Shown in pieces: positions 37,513 to 45,028 of a stretch of DNA of 64,000 nucleotides. The DNA comes from Psychrobacter sp. NZS113 (GTDB lineage Bacteria; Pseudomonadota; Gammaproteobacteria; Pseudomonadales; Moraxellaceae): positions 310,001-374,000 of the forward strand of contig NZ_JADYWL010000004.1 of the NCBI RefSeq assembly GCF_015864825.1. The letters are read 5' to 3'. The stretch's first letter is position 1. Every line of letters begins with the position of its first letter. The notes under the pieces are model-generated. The model was given only the letters and a program-made list of their open reading frames with translations, did no database searches and had not been told where the DNA came from. The position numbers and the translations under genes were made by a program.

Positions 37513-38529
37513 CTATTTACGTTTAGGCAATTTGCTGTCCATCAATAAACTTTGCAATTCGATATCATGGCAAAATCGATAAAGCTTGGCAGGACGACCA
37601 CGTTGGGCACTGCTACTCTGACCGGTTTCTGTCACTAAGTTTTGTGAATCTAGCAGACGGCGGAAATTTTGTTTGTGCAAGCGCACTCCTGAGAGCGCTT
37701 CTACACTCTGCTGCAGCTGCGACAACGTAAAGATATCTGGCATGAGACCAAAAATAAGTGGTCGGTATTCAATTTTGGCGCGCAGCCTTGAGATAGCTGT
37801 CGCAATAACGCGTCGATGATCATAGTACATCGGTGTACCTATAATTTGTGCCCAGTTTTTTGGCAATTTTTGCGGCTGATAGTTAGATGATTCTGGAATC
37901 AGTCCCGCTTCATAAAGCATCTCATAGCGCAGTAATACATGCTCTGAGACCCAGTCATAACCGTTGGTGGTACTTGATTGGTGATAGGTATTTTTATCTT
38001 GAGCTGAGTCTAAAAGCTCAGTATCCACACCCCAACATAAACGAATACGCTGACGACGGCGCTGCTGAGCAATTGAGTCTGGCGCACTATTTGCCCAGTC
38101 CAATAATGCCGGCACAATAAAATCCATAATGATATTTGGCATACCATCTAGGTGATTTTCCCATGGAAAGTAATCATACCAATCTCGCCATAATGCTTTG
38201 CTTTGGAGCGCCTGCAGTTGCGTCTCTTGCACCAAGCCCAAGTAGCTTACGTAAACCAATGCATGGCCATCAATATTACGCCTATTGGTATCGACAAAAG
38301 TATATAACTGTTCCAAATAGCCAAGCGGTTGCTGCGTCTGTTCCTCAACCCATTGGCGCACACCGGCTTGCAATGAGCGATGCAATGGCATGAGTGGTCC
38401 ATTGGGCAATAGCTTGCCTTGATCAACTGTTAAAACTCGGGCGGTATGATCCGTAATCGCAACCAAAACCGCAACAACCTCAGTAGTACCGCTACCCTGC
38501 TGATGCGCATGTGAATAAGACAACGTCAT
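37513..38529 (-). CDS. nrtR: NrtR family Nudix-related transcriptional regulator of NAD metabolism
   Basis: A 338-residue two-domain regulator. The N-terminal half is Nudix-like (VVAVLVAITDH, PLMPLHRSLQAGVRQWVEEQTQQPL, YVSYLGLV), with a degenerate Nudix box (Arg-x-x-x-Glu-Glu lacks the full catalytic set), as in non-catalytic NrtR proteins. The C-terminal winged helix has EYRPLIFGLMPDIFTLSQLQ and the RGRPAKLYRF ending known from NrtR. NrtR represses NAD genes and is released by ADP-ribose. It lies between nadC and divergent nadA-nadB, next to the palindrome at 38734-38754. The insert around residues 150-210 is longer than in typical NrtR. Confidence 0.88.
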   Translation of the reverse strand: MTLSYSHAHQQGSGTTEVVAVLVAITDHTARVLTVDQGKLLPNGPLMPLHRSLQAGVRQWVEEQTQQPLGYLEQLYTFVDTNRRNIDGHALVYVSYLGLVQETQLQALQSKALWRDWYDYFPWENHLDGMPNIIMDFIVPALLDWANSAPDSIAQQRRRQRIRLCWGVDTELLDSAQDKNTYHQSSTTNGYDWVSEHVLLRYEMLYEAGLIPESSNYQPQKLPKNWAQIIGTPMYYDHRRVIATAISRLRAKIEYRPLIFGLMPDIFTLSQLQQSVEALSGVRLHKQNFRRLLDSQNLVTETGQSSSAQRGRPAKLYRFCHDIELQSLLMDSKLPKRK

Positions 38530-38733
38530 GATGTTAGTAATTACCTTTTAACTTTGAGCGTGCAATAAGAAAGCCATCACACTTGTTATTTGTAGTACGA
38601 ATCAGTATAGCTTGAATCTAAAAATATCATAGTCTACCGATGTAAATATAAGCGGTTAAAGACAAAAGTGACAGGGCGTATTTTGCATAAATACCTACTG
38701 TACAGAAAGTAGGATATAAAAAACCACTTGTAT

Positions 38734-38754
38734 TTATGCTCAAAATGAGCATAA
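38734..38754. promoter_or_regulatory. Putative NrtR operator between nrtR and nadA
   Basis: Perfect 9-base arms TTATGCTCA and TGAGCATAA around the spacer AAA. The same right arm and spacer recur upstream of nadC. The position, in the divergent control region of the regulator and its likely targets, suggests NrtR binding. Confidence 0.68.
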
Positions 38755-38799
38755 TAAAAACTAGTTTACGTTAAAGCTGTATTTAGGCAGCTTTTATTC

Positions 38800-38898
38800 C
38801 TCTTAAAAATTAGAGTAGCAAGCAAAACGATCGTCAGTACTACGCCTAGTAGGCTGAGCAAGTTTAATACGGCTAATCATATTTTTGAGGTTGGTATC
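38800..38898 (+). repeat. Interspersed palindromic repeat, type B, copy 3
   Basis: About 99 bases, same orientation as copy 1, with the shared blocks AAAAATTAGAGTAGCAAG, AGTACTACG and CGGCTAATC and the right end TTGGTATC. It is more diverged than copies 1 and 2, and the left terminal repeat is degraded. It ends 50 bases before the chosen nadA start, so it lies in the leader or promoter. Confidence 0.78.
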
Positions 38899-38947
38899 AT
38901 TTTTAGCGGCATATAACGTGTCGTTATCGCACACAAGGTTTGCACTT

Positions 38948-40087
38948 ATGAAAACTTATCCCTATGACGCACCCATCATGAGCAATGACAACCGCATTGC
39001 GACTAAAATGAATATCGAGTATGCCAAAGCTAAGATACCAGCAGATCTGCCTCGTTCAGAACGTATCGTGGTTGAAGAAAATATTAAGCAATTATTAAAA
39101 GACAATAATGCCGTACTGGTCGCACATTATTATGTCGATCCTTTTATTCAGGATTTGGCATTGGCGACTGGTGGCTGTGTCGGCGATTCGCTTGAGATGG
39201 CACGCTTTGGTCAAGCGCATAGTGCACAGACATTGGTGGTCGCAGGCGTGCGCTTTATGGGTGAGTCGGCAAAAATATTAAGTATGGAAAAGACCATACT
39301 GATGCCAGACTTAGAAGCCGAGTGTTCGCTTGATTTGGGCTGCCCTGCTGATGAGTTTTCCGCATTTTGTGACGCTCATCCTGAGCGTACCGTCGTGGTG
39401 TATGCCAATACGAGCGCTGCCGTGAAAGCACGCGCAGACTGGGTAGTGACCTCATCCGTTGGTATCGATATCGTCCGTCACTTACATGCCCAAGGCGAAC
39501 CTATTATTTGGGGGCCTGACCGTCATTTGGGTAAATATATCGCGCGTGAGACTGGTGCAGATATGTTGCTTTGGCAGGGCTCTTGCCTCGTACATAATGA
39601 GTTTAAGGCAACTGAACTTATGCAACTAAAAGAGGAGTATCCAAACGCCAAAGTCTTGGTACATCCTGAGTCACCTGATAGCGTCGTTGAGTTGGCAGAT
39701 GTGGTCGGCTCAACCAGCAAACTATTACAATCAACCTATGAGATGGATGCAGATACCTTTATCGTCGCTACCGATTTGGGCATATTACACGAAATGCAAA
39801 AGCGCTCGCCCACCAAGCGGTTTTTGGCCGCACCAACTGCTGGTGAGAGTGCAAGCTGTAAGAGCTGTGCGTTTTGTCCATGGATGGCAATGAACGGTTT
39901 AAAAGGTATCGAGCAATGCTTAACCAATCAAAGCGGTGAGGTTCTAATGACACATGAGCTAGCAGTAGCAGCCAAAAAACCTTTACAGCGCATGCTTGAT
40001 TTTGCCGAATCACAAAAACAACGTGTGGCCGCTAGTGGTGATATTGTCAAAGACCGTACACTGTTCGCTAACGTTGGAGCTGCCTAG
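38948..40087 (+). CDS. nadA: Quinolinate synthase A
   Basis: A 379-residue iron-sulfur enzyme that condenses iminoaspartate with dihydroxyacetone phosphate to quinolinate. Three cysteine sites expected for the [4Fe-4S] cluster are visible: in [10 protein letters not shown], in [11 protein letters not shown] and in the C-terminal [29 protein letters not shown] near the N-terminus is a substrate-site motif. The ATG at 38948 has AAGG 9 bases upstream; a second ATG at 38978 is possible. nadB starts one base after its stop, so the pair form an operon for the two-step path from aspartate. Confidence 0.94.
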   Translation: MKTYPYDAPIMSNDNRIATKMNIEYAKAKIPADLPRSERIVVEENIKQLLKDNNAVLVAHYYVDPFIQDLALATGGCVGDSLEMARFGQAHSAQTLVVAGVRFMGESAKILSMEKTILMPDLEAECSLDLGCPADEFSAFCDAHPERTVVVYANTSAAVKARADWVVTSSVGIDIVRHLHAQGEPIIWGPDRHLGKYIARETGADMLLWQGSCLVHNEFKATELMQLKEEYPNAKVLVHPESPDSVVELADVVGSTSKLLQSTYEMDADTFIVATDLGILHEMQKRSPTKRFLAAPTAGESASCKSCAFCPWMAMNGLKGIEQCLTNQSGEVLMTHELAVAAKKPLQRMLDFAESQKQRVAASGDIVKDRTLFANVGAA

Positions 40088-40088
40088 T

Positions 40089-42014
40089 ATGAGCGCGGAT
40101 AATGTCAGGCAAACAGACGTACTTATTATCGGTGCAGGATTGGCCGGTTTAAGTACTGCGCTATCACTACCAGAATCGCTGAGTATCATGGTACTGAGTA
40201 AAGCTGCTTTGGAAGTTTGCTCAAGCCATTACGCGCAAGGTGGTATCGCTGCAAGTTTGGACCAAAATGACTCCGTGACCGACCATGTCGCTGATACATT
40301 GATTGCAGGCGCAGGGTTATGCGACGCTAATAATACGACTGAGATACTAAGTGAAGGACAACAAGCCATACAGTGGCTGTGTGAACAAGGTGTCCCTTTT
40401 ACTCAGAATCCACAACAAGATGTCACGCAAAAAACCTTAACTGATTTGAATAGTGCTGATTTGAATAGTACTGACTTAGAAATTAGCAGCTTACACCTAA
40501 CCAAAGAAGGTGGGCATGGCTGCAGACGAGTGGCCCATGCGGATGATGCAACAGGTCGGCACGTTATGGAAGCCCTAACCATAAGGGCCCATGCTGCAAG
40601 TAATATCACGATACTACCGTATCATGAAGCATTAAGCCTTTTGAAGGATCCTATTACTAACAGCCACTGCAAAGGTGCACGCGTTTTTGACCACAATAAC
40701 CATCGTCAGCTCACTATTTATAGTCGAGCAGTCGTACTGGCCAGTGGCGGTTTGGGGCAGCTGTTTCAACGTGCCAGCGCACCGAATGTCTGTGTCGGTG
40801 ATGGCGTGATGATGGCGTGGCAAGCGGGCTGCCGTCTGGCAAACTTGGAGTTTGTGCAATTCCATCCGACTGGTCTCGCATTAGGCGACAGCAGTTTTTT
40901 AATCTCTGAAGCGCTACGCGGAGAAGGTGGACGCCTATACTGTCCGCAGACAGGTCGACGATTTATGCTAGACGTTGATGAGCGTGCTGAATTGGCTCCA
41001 AGAGACATCGTCGCACGAGCAATCGCTGAGCAGATTAGTGTAAATGGACTTGGCTACGTACATCTTGATGTCAGTCACCTGCCAGCGCCATTTTTACAAG
41101 AGCATTTTCCGCAAATTTACCAGACGTTGCTAGCGCTTGGTATTGATATCACGACGGATCCAATACCAGTCGCCCCTACCGCCCATTATAGTTGTGGTGG
41201 CGTTGTCACATCGGTGAACGGTATGACCGATGTGGCAGGTCTCTATGCAGCAGGCGAAGTGGCTCATACAGGCTTGCATGGTGCCAACCGTTTGGCGAGC
41301 AACTCGCTATTAGAGTGCGTGGTCGTAGGACGTAATATCGCTACCGACTTGCCTCGTTATTTGGCAGAAATGGAAGCACTAGATGCAAAGCTAGATATCA
41401 ATCTACATACAACGGCATATCATTTTAATTTAAATGCAAGCGCTGATGATATTTGGACAGCACCCGTACTGAAGAACACCCAATCTATTACTCTGCCCTA
41501 TTTTGCATTGTCGATACCAACGTTATATGAGCATAATAAGGCTACTAAGCACTGCCATACTGATGCTGATATGACAGAAGTCATCGTAAAACTAAAAGCG
41601 CTAATGACTACCAATATGGGTATCACACGTAGTGCTAGAGAGTTAGAGGAAGCGCTTGAACAGATACAACAGTGGCAGCAATGGTTGAAACAACCTGAAT
41701 TAAGTTCGCTTAGTAGCAGTGATAGTAATAGCAATGCCAATCGCAAAAATAGCACTGTCAGCATTGATGAGCTTACAAATTTACAGTTAGCAAGACAATT
41801 ACAATTAGCGACATTGATTATTCAATCGGCTTCTCAACGTCTTGAAAGTCGCGGTGGGCATTATAGAAAAGACTATCCAAATCTAGCCGTCACACCTCGA
41901 ACAAGTGTGATTAATCCATTATTAGACCCGAGAGAAGCTAGTATTGACTGGCTTATTCAGCCTATAATTGTTCACTCAGGAGCTAGAACAATAAAAGCGA
42001 CTACTACCACCTAA
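40089..42014 (+). CDS. nadB: L-aspartate oxidase
   Basis: A 641-residue flavoenzyme that oxidises L-aspartate to iminoaspartate. FAD-binding GAGLAGLSTA at the start, SSHYAQGGIAASL, the active-site TKEGGHGCRRVAHADDATG, and the late AAGEVAHTGLHGANRLASNSL are intact. It is about 100 residues longer than the E. coli enzyme; the extra length is in a Asn/Asp/Ser-rich loop made by a 15-base tandem repeat (40441-40485) and in Ser/Asn-rich insertions near residue 530. The ATG at 40089 follows the nadA stop by one base; an upstream in-frame start inside nadA is unlikely. Confidence 0.93.
   Translation: MSADNVRQTDVLIIGAGLAGLSTALSLPESLSIMVLSKAALEVCSSHYAQGGIAASLDQNDSVTDHVADTLIAGAGLCDANNTTEILSEGQQAIQWLCEQGVPFTQNPQQDVTQKTLTDLNSADLNSTDLEISSLHLTKEGGHGCRRVAHADDATGRHVMEALTIRAHAASNITILPYHEALSLLKDPITNSHCKGARVFDHNNHRQLTIYSRAVVLASGGLGQLFQRASAPNVCVGDGVMMAWQAGCRLANLEFVQFHPTGLALGDSSFLISEALRGEGGRLYCPQTGRRFMLDVDERAELAPRDIVARAIAEQISVNGLGYVHLDVSHLPAPFLQEHFPQIYQTLLALGIDITTDPIPVAPTAHYSCGGVVTSVNGMTDVAGLYAAGEVAHTGLHGANRLASNSLLECVVVGRNIATDLPRYLAEMEALDAKLDINLHTTAYHFNLNASADDIWTAPVLKNTQSITLPYFALSIPTLYEHNKATKHCHTDADMTEVIVKLKALMTTNMGITRSARELEEALEQIQQWQQWLKQPELSSLSSSDSNSNANRKNSTVSIDELTNLQLARQLQLATLIIQSASQRLESRGGHYRKDYPNLAVTPRTSVINPLLDPREASIDWLIQPIIVHSGARTIKATTTT
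40441..40485 (+). repeat. 15-base in-frame tandem repeat in nadB
   Basis: Two nearly identical units CTGATTTGAATAGTG and CTGATTTGAATAGTA, then a decayed third unit starting CTGACTTAGAA. They encode Asp-Leu-Asn-Ser repeats in a surface loop before the catalytic TKEGGHGCRR motif. Confidence 0.8.
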
Positions 42015-42057
42015 AAGCAGTAGTCAACTGGCATTCTAGTCATTACTAAAGTGGTTG

Positions 42058-42969
42058 ATGACTGCTTTTTATATTTCTCAAAGTGTTAAAAACATGTCTA
42101 CTGATACGCTGTTTGTTATCGGACTTATGACGGTAGTAAGTTTGGTTTGGGGCATACTTGCTACATCTCGTCTACGTGCTCGCTTGCCTAAGATTTATCT
42201 GATTGCACGCTCTTGGTGGCTCATGCTATTTGCGCTGTGCGTATGTTATGTTATCGCCAAAATAAATAATAGTCAGCATGTTCACCCTTATCAATGGGTG
42301 CTCATTGCGTTTTTTATGTTAATGGGGCTACGCGGCGGCTATGAGATTAAGCGCGTCTGGTGCATATACGACAAAGCAGGGCTGATTAGCAAACTCCAAG
42401 CACGCGGATTACAACCAAAAATCATATCTGATAAACCAAAATCAGTACTGATACACTCCTATACGCGTCTCAATCTATTGGACATCATATTTAGTAGTGC
42501 CTTTATTTCACTGATTATTAGCCTTATTTTTTTGCAGCAATTGACGTGGCAGCGTGAGCAATATGGCATCTTACTTTTTGTCTTCTTCGCAAGTCAGTTC
42601 AACGATATTGCCCAGTATTTATGTGGGCGATTACTGGGACGCAAACTGTTTAAGCGAGGTCTCGCTCCTACCATTAGCCCAAATAAAAGCATTGAAGGTG
42701 CGGTCTTTGGTAGTTTACTTGCAGCTATCTTGGCTACGTTTTTAGGATTATGGCTCACGCCTTTTAGCGGGTGGCTTTGTTTATTAGCCGCCTATGGTTT
42801 GGCAGTAAGTGGTATCGCAGGGGATTTATTAGAATCTGCATTTAAACGCCAACATGGGGTAAAAGATACCGGGACGATGCTGGCTGGACATGGCGGCGTA
42901 TTAGATCGGATAGATAGCTTGCTGATTGGAGTGCCAGTATTCACTCTGCTCTATTGGCTATTTGGCTGA
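42058..42969 (+). CDS. CdsA family phosphatidate cytidylyltransferase
   Basis: A 303-residue inner-membrane protein with about eight helices. The C-terminal signature Ser-(x)n-Lys-Arg...Lys-Asp-x-Gly-x3-Gly-His-Gly-Gly-x-Leu-Asp-Arg-x-Asp ([29 protein letters not shown]) is complete. CdsA makes CDP-diacylglycerol from phosphatidate and CTP. It is convergent with a three-gene block whose first gene has a CDP-alcohol phosphatidyltransferase domain, so it may supply that pathway rather than, or besides, general phospholipid synthesis. The start is uncertain (ATG at 42058 or 42094). Confidence 0.85.
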   Translation: MTAFYISQSVKNMSTDTLFVIGLMTVVSLVWGILATSRLRARLPKIYLIARSWWLMLFALCVCYVIAKINNSQHVHPYQWVLIAFFMLMGLRGGYEIKRVWCIYDKAGLISKLQARGLQPKIISDKPKSVLIHSYTRLNLLDIIFSSAFISLIISLIFLQQLTWQREQYGILLFVFFASQFNDIAQYLCGRLLGRKLFKRGLAPTISPNKSIEGAVFGSLLAAILATFLGLWLTPFSGWLCLLAAYGLAVSGIAGDLLESAFKRQHGVKDTGTMLAGHGGVLDRIDSLLIGVPVFTLLYWLFG

Positions 42970-43016
42970 GCTGCCCATTTTTGATTAAGGCAGTGTTTGA
43001 TTAAAACAGTGCTTAG

Positions 43017-43832
43017 TTAAGAAGGCTTGTCTAGCTTGCTACGTAATATCCAATTGAGTAATGGCTTGGGTAAGTGGTTTAACGCCCGAGTAATATAGCG
43101 CATAGATCTTGGAAATATCGCTAGTTCTACGTCATTATCAATCACTTGCATAACCTCATCAACCGCTGTTTGCGTGCTCATGATAAAGGGCTTATGACTG
43201 GCATCACCGTCATTTAAATCGCGCAATGCTTGGGTATCGATGTAGCCTGGTGCAATACAATTCACTTGGATATCATAAGGCGCAAGTGCCGCTCGATAAG
43301 CGCTAGCAGTCGCTATCATTGCTCGCTTGCTTTTTGCATAAAGACTGGCGTAAGGATAATCCATCGTACCTGCGGTAGAGGCGATACAAATTAGGCTTGG
43401 TCTATCGATTTTGGCAAAGTCCAATGACTGATGTTGCTGCTTCAACTGCGCACTTGCCCACCTAAAAACCTGCTCAAATGCCTGCAAGTTAATTGCTAGC
43501 ATTTGGTCGCTGTCTGCTTGATTTAGATGATGAACACGCTCATTGGTGTAACTACCTGCACTATAGGTAAGTCTGTGAAAGCTTGTAGCTGACAATTTAT
43601 CTAATAGACTCTGTGTTTGGACACTATCGGTTAAATCGCAAGTATAAGTCTTGATAGTCGGATACTGACCGTTGATATGTTCTATCTTTGCAACGTTACT
43701 ACCAACAACGCTCACCTGCCAGCCAAGCTGGTGATGGTGCACAGCTAGTGCCAAACCAAGACCACTCGTGCCACCGACGATAATAATATGCGGCGTATGA
43801 TTTTTGGCGGTATCTTTCGCAAAAGTTTTCAT
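43017..43832 (-). CDS. Short-chain dehydrogenase/reductase family protein
   Basis: A 271-residue NAD(P)-dependent oxidoreductase. The cofactor motif is Gly-Gly-Thr-Ser-Gly-Leu-Gly, the active-site Ser is in CIASTAG, and the Tyr-x3-Lys is YAKSK. INCIAPGYIDT is the usual SDR motif. The basic C-terminus (NWILRSKLDKPS) may lie at the membrane. Its ATG overlaps the stop of the patatin-like gene by 4 bases, which ties it to the same operon and makes reduction of a lipid-linked ketone or 3-keto group a fair guess. Substrate not known. Confidence 0.8.
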   Translation of the reverse strand: MKTFAKDTAKNHTPHIIIVGGTSGLGLALAVHHHQLGWQVSVVGSNVAKIEHINGQYPTIKTYTCDLTDSVQTQSLLDKLSATSFHRLTYSAGSYTNERVHHLNQADSDQMLAINLQAFEQVFRWASAQLKQQHQSLDFAKIDRPSLICIASTAGTMDYPYASLYAKSKRAMIATASAYRAALAPYDIQVNCIAPGYIDTQALRDLNDGDASHKPFIMSTQTAVDEVMQVIDNDVELAIFPRSMRYITRALNHLPKPLLNWILRSKLDKPS

Positions 43833-45025
43833 AAATTATGCTGCTGTATATAGTCAGCTGTACGCTGGTAGCCATATTGCCATTGCGCCTGCATTTGCTG
43901 CACAAAACCGTCATAGTCAGCGTGTATCAGCTCAACAGCCATTTGCTTTATATTAAAACGCTTCTGCACATTCTGACCTACTAACTGCTGTTCATTATCG
44001 GCAAACGGTAACCAATGTAGCTGATGGTTGTTGCTAGCGGTATTAGTGTGCGACGTTACTTCCATCGGTTGATAACCGTGTACTGCTGCCAATCGCTCAT
44101 TAGGGTCAAAACCAAAAACACGCTGAATAGCTGGTGCAGCAAGCCACGAGTCGTAACCTGCCTTAGTCTCTGCAAATACGCTATCACCCAACTGACATGC
44201 TAGCTCAATCGGTGTGAGATTGATGACCCCACCTAAGCACCAGCCAAGCGCTGCGATATGTGTGGGCGGTAGATAGTACATGTCGGCCATAGAAGCACGA
44301 ACCACTGACGCAAAATCCCATTGCGTCCGTATCTCTACCGCCTCATGTATACGACCATTTGCCAATGTATGCGAAGGTGATATCAGTTGCTCGTCAGCCA
44401 GATCTGATACAGAACTTGGCAAATTTGCTAAGCGCGGTGGCGCAAATAACAACTCTTGCAGCATTAGCTTTTCATCAGATGAATCATCAGCAGGCGCTTG
44501 ATACAATCGGCTGGCAATAATGGCTATTTCAGGGGTGCTAGCATTAGGCTGACTACTGCCATTTTCGATAGATACAAAGCTAGATAGCTCATCGAGCCAT
44601 CGCGCCTCATCATCAATACGAAACATCGCCAACTGCTGTAGCTCATCTAAGAGTCGCGCATAGCTGTCTGCTTGTCGTTGCTTTTGTCCATTAGACGTAC
44701 GCCGTGACAGATGCCAACGTTTGAGTGCATGAGTCATATAACGCATTTTTAAACGCCTATTGGCTTCATCTGGCGAGACATGTCTGATTGCAGCAATCGT
44801 ACGAGACAACTCACGGCTGCACATCAGCGATTGCAAGTCCTTAGGGTCAGGAGCTAGGTTGACCAGATAAGCGGATAAGCTGCCGCCGCAAGTACCAACG
44901 ATCATATCTGGCGCTAAATCATGCGCCACTAATGCCGCATAGCTACCTAAATAATAGCCAAAACGCGAGCCTCCTCCTGAAAAAATCTGGACACGCTCAT
45001 AAGGCTTGGTGGGTTTATTATTCAT
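43829..45025 (-). CDS. Patatin-like protein with missing catalytic residues
   Basis: A 398-residue protein with the patatin oxyanion motif GGGSRFGYYLGSYAAL (about 17-32). At the nucleophile elbow, where active patatins have Gly-x-Ser-x-Gly, it reads Gly44-Thr45-Cys46-Gly47-Gly48; the TGC codon is clear on the sequence. The Asp-Gly pair of the catalytic dyad is also not seen; the best candidate place reads CLGGVINLTPI. The fold is thus likely but phospholipase activity by the usual dyad is not. It starts 3 bases after the fusion gene and overlaps the SDR gene, so it should work in the same lipid pathway, perhaps as a lipid-binding or regulatory partner. Confidence 0.72.
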   Translation of the reverse strand: MNNKPTKPYERVQIFSGGGSRFGYYLGSYAALVAHDLAPDMIVGTCGGSLSAYLVNLAPDPKDLQSLMCSRELSRTIAAIRHVSPDEANRRLKMRYMTHALKRWHLSRRTSNGQKQRQADSYARLLDELQQLAMFRIDDEARWLDELSSFVSIENGSSQPNASTPEIAIIASRLYQAPADDSSDEKLMLQELLFAPPRLANLPSSVSDLADEQLISPSHTLANGRIHEAVEIRTQWDFASVVRASMADMYYLPPTHIAALGWCLGGVINLTPIELACQLGDSVFAETKAGYDSWLAAPAIQRVFGFDPNERLAAVHGYQPMEVTSHTNTASNNHQLHWLPFADNEQQLVGQNVQKRFNIKQMAVELIHADYDGFVQQMQAQWQYGYQRTADYIQQHNL

Positions 45026-45028
45026 TTA

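Larger units (their letters stand above)
38530..38947. other. Divergent intergenic region nrtR / nadA
   Basis: About 420 bases holding a perfect 9-3-9 palindrome (38734-38754) and a type B interspersed repeat (38800-38898) directly upstream of nadA. Both promoters must lie here. No small gene was seen. Confidence 0.65.

Noticed and set aside
42058..42969. Assignment of the CdsA homologue as the essential general cdsA
   Set aside because: Essential cdsA normally lies with frr, uppS and dxr; this context is different, so no gene symbol was given.
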